From: Atherix ibis
Lineage: Eukaryota; Arthropoda; Insecta; Diptera; Athericidae
Assembly (NCBI GenBank): GCA_958298945.1
Contig: OY282605.1
Coordinates: 117,610,267 to 117,674,266, forward strand
Length of the DNA stretch: 64,000 nt
Direction: 5' to 3'
The notes under the pieces are model-generated. The model had not been told where the DNA came from and ran no database searches. It saw nothing but the letters and a program-made list of their open reading frames with translations. Positions 58,226-64,000 of the stretch are shown piece by piece. The position numbers and the translations under genes were made by a program. Numbering within the stretch: the stretch's first letter is position 1; each line of letters starts with the position of its first letter.

Positions 58226-58505
58226 CTCACTTCAATGACATTTAAAGAACCTTTGAATGACGTCAGAGTATGAGGCCACAACCTGATATGCAGAATCACA
58301 TTTGCTGTAGTCAAAAATAATGCTCGTCGCTGATTTTATTCCATTTAGCTTAAACCGCCATAGGCTCTGCCAGTTGTTGATAATATTTATTCTATCGTCA
58401 TTATTCCGGTACAGGAGTGGGCCTAGCAAACTCCCCTCAGGTAATCCTGCTTTAATTTCATTTAGATCAGAATATTCACCGCCATAGCTGATTCTAAGCC
58501 GGTTT
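58226..58505 (-). pseudogene. Jockey-type RT fragment, minus strand
   Basis: The minus strand from 58,505 down reads LRISYGGEYSDLNEIKAGLP then EGSLLGPLLY, the conserved RT block before the catalytic box (usual form ..GVPQGSVLGPxLY..). It then jumps to INNWQSLWRFKLNGIKSATS, which in intact elements lies after the YADD box and some residues further on. The catalytic box is deleted. A frame of about 90 codons remains open across the block and ends near 58,232. A dead fragment, possibly of the same clade as the plus-strand piece at 35.2 kb. Confidence 0.7.
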
Positions 58506-59159
58506 CTCTATGCAGTTTATTGAAGAAGAAAAAAATTAATTTTAATTTTATTATTCTTTTTACCTAAAAAACGGATGGGTTTTCTCCCCGTTTTTTTTTT
58601 CATATTTCTTAATTTTTTATCGATAAAATTTACTAAAAATTTAAAAAAAAAGCTGAAAGGGAAATTTATAAAAAAAAAGTAAAATTTCATTCGAAACAAC
58701 AAAAATTCAAAAACCCCTAAAAAAAATTGCATCATTCGTGGTCCCTTTCCCTTTTCACATTTCTTTAAAATTTCCAGTTTGCTTAGGTTAGGGTACACAG
58801 CAATAATATGCAACTTAACAAAAAAGGCTGCATTTAAAAATGTGTCTATACACAAAAATGCACACACACACACATAGTTATAGAAAAATTACAAAAATAC
58901 ATCATGACACACAAATGCACTATGAAATATAAAATGTAAAATATTCTTCCCTATTTTTTGGATGGATTTTATATGGTTTATGCCGAAAAACCCTGCCACC
59001 ATGGATTTAGGGAATTTATGCGCACACAAACGCATTTCGTAATTGTTCCTTAAAAATTGAAGAAAAAAAATTATTGTGTAAAAGAAAGAGAGAAACAGCG
59101 TTTGTCCGCCTGGATAACTGAAAGAGAAACCAAATAATAGGAAATCGTCTTTTTTTTTG
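58506..59159. other. AT-rich stretch with (CA)n
   Basis: A short CA microsatellite at about 58,860-58,875. The minus ORF at 58,517-58,873 is Phe/Lys-rich and compositional. Confidence 0.4.
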
Positions 59160-59330
59160 TGTGAGTGTTTTCAATGTTCCGCAAGGCGTCGCCACGGCGT
59201 ACGCTTCGGGAAAACGCATACCTTCACTGCTGCTGCAGAGTCAGTGAGTAGTCCGCCGTCTTAGCTGTCATAGTTTCGTAATTGCATAGTCGTCGTCATA
59301 ATAAGTCCACCGCCACCGCAGGATTTCTTA
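59160..59330. promoter_or_regulatory. CpG-rich patch, possible promoter or 5' exon
   Basis: A sharp CpG-rich island (GTCGCCACGGCGTACGCTTC, CGCCGTC, CCGCCACCGC) in AT-rich DNA. GTCAGTGAG at 59,239 fits an initiator on the plus strand. On the minus strand a 15-codon ORF (MTAKTADYSLTLQQQ) ends just before GTATGC, a weak donor. Strand and role cannot be settled. Confidence 0.22.
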
Positions 59331-61700
59331 AATTATTTTTTTTTTCATAATTTTTCGGTTTATTTTTACTTAAATTACGATTTTTATAATTTCATCAAAT
59401 TCAGCTAAACGGATTGCGCTAATTTAGAAAAAATTAATTTTTTAAAATAGGAAAAATTTTCAAAATCTTCAATCAAAATGTGATCGATCCTGTATATACA
59501 CTGCAGCACACCATAAAAAATATTTATGCATAAATAAAATTTAAAAACAAAAAAAACAAATTACCAAATAACATTAAATTAAAAACCAAAATAAAATTAA
59601 AAAATTACAAATAAAAATAAATCTTAAAGAAAAATAATTAAAAACTTAAAAAAAAAAACCAAAAAAAAACTCAATTTTTAACTAAATTAAATTTAAAAAA
59701 AAAATAACGTAATAAAAAAAACTGAGTGAAATTTTTTAAGAAAAATAGTAAAAAATAATTAAAAATTAATAATTTCTGTTTTTTTTTTTATATCTAAAAA
59801 AAATAATTAACGAGTTTTTGTTAAAATGTTTTTAATATTTTTTTTGTGTTTTAATGAAAAACGTGGGGAAAAAATATAATTAAATAAAATAATTGATGAT
59901 AATTTTGAAGAGACTTCAATCTTGTTTTTATTACGAAAAATAATATTTTTATTTAGTGGAATTTTTTTTTAGTAAAACCAAAAAAAAAAAAACTTTTCTT
60001 GTTTTTTCCAATATTTTAAAAATTTAGTTTAAAAAAAAATTTATAGTTAATGTTTGTAATTGTTGTTATTTTTGTTAAATATTAAAAATTATGTTAGTTA
60101 AATTTTTTTTAAAAAAAATAGTAAATTAAAAATAATAAAAAAAGAACATTTCTTTGCACAAATTTAATAAAGAAAATGCTACAAAAAAAATATTTTTTTT
60201 TAAATTAAAAAAAAAAACCTTTTTAATAAGAAAAAGCTTATTGAATTAAAAATAATAATAATAATAATAATCATTAAAGAAAACAGTGATTTGTTAGTAT
60301 TTGCAAAAGAGCTGTCTGTCATCGATGGTGTCTTATAAATTTCGGTGTTGACTGTTGTTTTACTTGTTCCCAAATTTTCTTAACAAAAAGTGATAAAAAA
60401 ATTTTTAAGCTTTAAAGAAATTTCGTATATTTTTTTAAAAACAATTTACAAAAAAAAACTCTATTAAAATTATTAAATTTAAAAAAAAGAAAAACTTTTA
60501 AAGTGATTTTTTTTTACAGTAAAAGTCAAAAAACACAATACAAAAAATGATACCAAAAAAATAAAAATTATTTTTTTTAAACTTAAATAAATAAAAGAAA
60601 ATTGCTTATTTTAACAAATAAAAAAATAATAATAAAAGAACAACCGAATTAAAGGAAAAACAAATTTTTTTTTTAACGCTACAAAAAGTAAAAGAATACC
60701 AAATGGACGACTGCCACAGTAAAAGGGATTTTAAGTCGAACGACATTTTTATATTCTATAAGGAATTTCAAAGGATTCTTTATGCATCAGAGAACTAATC
60801 GTCGTATATGCAATTTAGTTCGCTGTATTTTTTTTTTGTTATTGTCATTTCATTCTCATTCTTATTTGTAGTAGAAAAGTGAGTAGTAGTTTTTTTTTCT
60901 AAATTTTTTAATTTACAATTATATTATATGGATTTTATTTTGTTGTTTATTTTTAAAAATAAAAAAATGGGGCTCTAATTGATCGTGGTTTATATTTTAC
61001 TTCCACTCACTGGTCATCTACATGCGCGACAGTACAAATTCATTCACATAAGCTCCTTTCTTGGCACGTACACACACAAGCACACATTTAACCCTTAAGC
61101 AGAAGGTGAAATAATATATTTATAGGCCCAGCGCTTGCTGCTCCCTGTTTTAGGTGAATCCATATACAAGTTCCTATTGCACGTGGCTTCATCGGAATGG
61201 ACTCCGATGGAATTTGATCCTTTTTGGTAGGATTTTTTCTTCGGTTTTACTTGAAAGAATTTTTACTTATACTCGATTTCTGTTCGTTGTTGTTGTTTTA
61301 ATTATGTTTTCATTTGTGAATTTTTGCTCTTTTCTAATTTCTTTACGTTGCACAAATTTTTTTTGCTAAAATAAAAAAAAAAAATTTCGATCCGTTTCTC
61401 ATTTTGTATAAACTTTTAAGATTTTTTATATATAGTATATAAACTAAAAGGAAAAAAAATAATAAAAAAAAGGTTTTTTAAATTAATTTCTGGCAAGTTT
61501 AGTAGATGTATTTGATGAAATTTGATACAATTCACCTTCCTGTATGTGATTAATTAATTTTTACCTGCTTACAACCAAAAAAAAAACCTCACATTTTTAA
61601 GGTTTATAACTTAATCTATCCTTACTTTTATATTAAATGGTTAAATTTAAAAGCACACTGGTTTATTTTTCTTCATTTTTCTTTAAATACTTTCATTTTT
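59331..61700. other. A/T low-complexity stretch
   Basis: Long A and T runs, with a short (AAT)n at about 60,250-60,270. 60,980-61,260 is less AT-rich but has no supported ORF. Confidence 0.5.
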
Positions 61701-63690
61701 ATTAAGCTAAGAAAAATTGATAAAATTCGCTTGAAATTACAACAACAAAAAAATCGGAAATTGAAAAATATAAATAAAATTTTTATAAAATCGATCATAA
61801 TAATGAGTTGATCTTTTTAATAGTTTTAAAATAAAATGAAAAAAATAATCTTCAATGAATCGAGAGAGAAAAATCAAAAGAAATAATCGTTGAAGTAGTG
61901 GAAAAAATCTTTAAAAAAAAGAAAAAATCGATTAAAAAAACCCTTAAATTAAACAAACAAAAAAACCACTAGAAATCGAACAGCACATCTAGGAAAAAGT
62001 CTGAAATTAATCGTTAAAATAAGAAAATTCATAAAAAAATCGCAAAAAGTAATCGTTAATAATTCAGTGGCATTGTTTAAAAAAATCATTCTACAATAAA
62101 ATAGAAAAAATATATATTCTCATATAGAATCGACAAAAAAAACGCTTTAGATTTATCAAAAATCTCATGAAATTACAAGAAATCTAAATTTTGTATTAAT
62201 ACAATCTAAAATAAATTCACTAATTATATCATGAAAAATTGGATGAAATCAAAAAAAATCTGGACTAAATTGTCAAAACTAAAAGAAAAACAGTAAAAAT
62301 CGTTTTGAAAAAATCGTGAATAAATAATTAACAATTTTTAGAATTGGATAAAATTCGAAAAATCGCTAAGAAAATCAATCACAAAAATACTCTTAAAATT
62401 AGTAAAAAAAAATCGGTAAAATTGCATAAAGTCGAAAAATATACCAGGACAATTTGTAAAATTTTCTATAGACTCGAAAAAAAATCAAAACACAATCAGC
62501 AAAAATCGCACGAAATCGAAGAAAAAACAGGACAAAAACGTAAAAACTAGAAAATCAGATAAATTTTTTTATAAAATCGAGAAAAAAGAGTTAGCATCGA
62601 AAATAAATTGTTAAAAATTCATAAAAAATCGAGAAAAATTGCAAAGAAAATCGAAAAACTATAATATAATCGACAAAAATCGTCTTAAAATATCATAAAA
62701 AATCAAGATAAATCAGAAGAAAAATAATAAAAACGTTGAAAGAATTAAAAATATCATAGAAAATCGCAAATAAAATAAAAAATCGTATACAAAATTAGAA
62801 AAAATCGCATGTAAAATTATAAAATGTTGATCAAATCGGAAAAAATTCTACAATAATTAGGAAAAAAATGTAACTATTGTAAAATCACAAAAAGTTAATA
62901 GAAAAGAAATTTTTTTTAAGAAAATCACAAAATGTTAATAAAATAAGCAAAAAATCAGAAAAAATCGCCTGGAATGGGTAAAAAATGGTCAATTGACTAG
63001 ATTAAAACACCAAAACTAAAAAAAGCAGATACAATTTTTATAAAATCGACAAAAATAAGGTAATAAGTTTTCAGAACTGACAAAAAAATCGGTGAAAATT
63101 GCAAACAATATCAACGAAAATGTGGATTAAATAGGAAAAATTCATGCAAAACGAGATAAATGACAAAAAATTAGCAAATGTTGATAAAACTAAACAAAAA
63201 ATTAGAAAGAAAATCAAAAAATTATAATAAAATTGGCAAAAAATTGCTTCAAAAATCATTAAAAAAATCGGAAAAAGTCGTATAAAAGTCACAAAACATG
63301 TTATAGAATCTGCTAAAATCCACTCATAAAAAATCGGAAAAAATCGCAAGTAAAATCATAAAAATATGATAAAATCGGAAACATTTCTTAAGAAAATCAA
63401 AAAATGTTAACATAATCTGAAAAAAAGCGCAGAAACGATAACAAAATATTAATAGAATTGGAAAAAAACGCTTAAATAATCATAAAAATCGAGATAAATT
63501 GCAATTAAAATTACAAAATGTTAATAGAATCAGCAAAAATTCTTAATAAAATCAAAAAATTATAGAATAATCGGAAAAAATCGCAAGTAAAAACATAATA
63601 GAATCGGCAATAATAGAATTGCCGAATTAATAGAATCGGCAAAAAATCAGGAAAAATCGCCTCAAATCGTCCATTAATCGGTATTTTGGT
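61700..63690. repeat. A-rich simple repeat with recurring AAATCG
   Basis: Nearly 2 kb where AAATCG or AATCGG recurs every 10-40 bases, separated by A runs and words such as CATAAAA, TTAATAGAAT and GCAAAAA. There is no stable longer period by eye. This is a degenerate A-rich satellite or simple repeat. ORFs at 62,344-62,550 (Lys-rich) and 63,071-63,349 (Phe-rich, minus) follow from it. Confidence 0.6.
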
Positions 63691-64000
63691 TCGATTAATT
63701 ATTTATTTAAATTTTGCAATTATTTTATTTGTTTTTGTTACTTAATTTGATGAATGCTAAATTTTCCGATTCCTTTTCGATTTTTTACATATTATTATAA
63801 TTACGATTAATATTAAATTGGCGATTTTTTTTCGGGACTGTTTGGTATGTGCTTTTTGGTTGTTTATTAAGAAAGAGGATCACGTTCCTCTCAACATACT
63901 GAAAATTATTATGATTCGGAAAAATGACGTAATGTGTAATCATGAATTTTTATCAGTGAATCAACAAAATCGAAAGGTTACTTTTAATAAACAAAAATGG
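63691..64000. other. AT-rich window end, nothing recognised
   Basis: No feature supported before the window ends. Confidence 0.4.

Overview
The window looks like AT-rich nuclear DNA of an arthropod, most likely an insect. It has long A/T homopolymers, short ORFs broken everywhere by stops, several decayed mariner-type transposons, fragments of non-LTR retrotransposons, and many diverged tandem repeats. It has no bacterial operon structure, no ribosome-binding sites and no CRISPR array. No complete host gene is visible. The species cannot be named from the sequence.

The main content is mobile DNA. One family dominates: a mariner relative whose three catalytic Asp residues have 41 residues between the second and third (DD41D, the spacing known for rosa-type mariners). 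The best copy is at 29,431-30,676. It has matching ends, a TA duplication and almost all of its transposase, but two in-frame stops. Older copies or pieces lie at 8.6, 10.2-12.0, 21.4-22.1, 26.1-28.1, 31.9, 35.7-36.4, 38.9-39.2, 40.0-40.8, 43.2-45.0, 47.0-47.8 and 49.9-52.0 kb. Many share a palindromic end core, TTTGACAGCTGTCAAA. Two DD34D-type mariners are also present: one family at 10,983-11,892 and 39,212-39,857, another at about 42,131-43,150. Fragments of non-LTR retrotransposons lie at 35.2, 43.9-44.9 and 58.2-58.5 kb, and a clean MITE at 4,434-4,801.

Layout: 0-3 kb is T-rich repeat and low-complexity DNA with one CpG-rich promoter-like patch near 2.9 kb. 4-8 kb holds the MITE and a less AT-rich stretch of unknown role. 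8-12 kb has nested mariners. 13-20 kb has repeat arrays carrying recurrent GCCATTTT and CGCCATCT motifs. 20-25 kb has two possible minus-strand exons around a decayed mariner and a satellite-like array. 25.9-28.6 kb is a foldback-like structure with dimeric arms. 29-46 kb is a mariner and LINE graveyard. 47-52 kb is an inverted pair of rearranged mariners around a 2 kb spacer; the right-hand one has turned part of its transposase gene into 116 bp and 322 bp tandem arrays. 54-55.2 kb is a dimeric higher-order repeat. 57-59 kb has a possible tRNA-like SINE and a Jockey-type RT scrap. 59-64 kb is A-rich low-complexity DNA.

The most unusual biology is the repeated conversion of the DD41D mariner into tandem and inverted repeat structures. 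The 116/322 bp arrays begin in the stretch encoding the first catalytic Asp, which looks like the birth of a satellite from a transposase gene. No intact protein-coding system was found; candidate exons are listed at low confidence.
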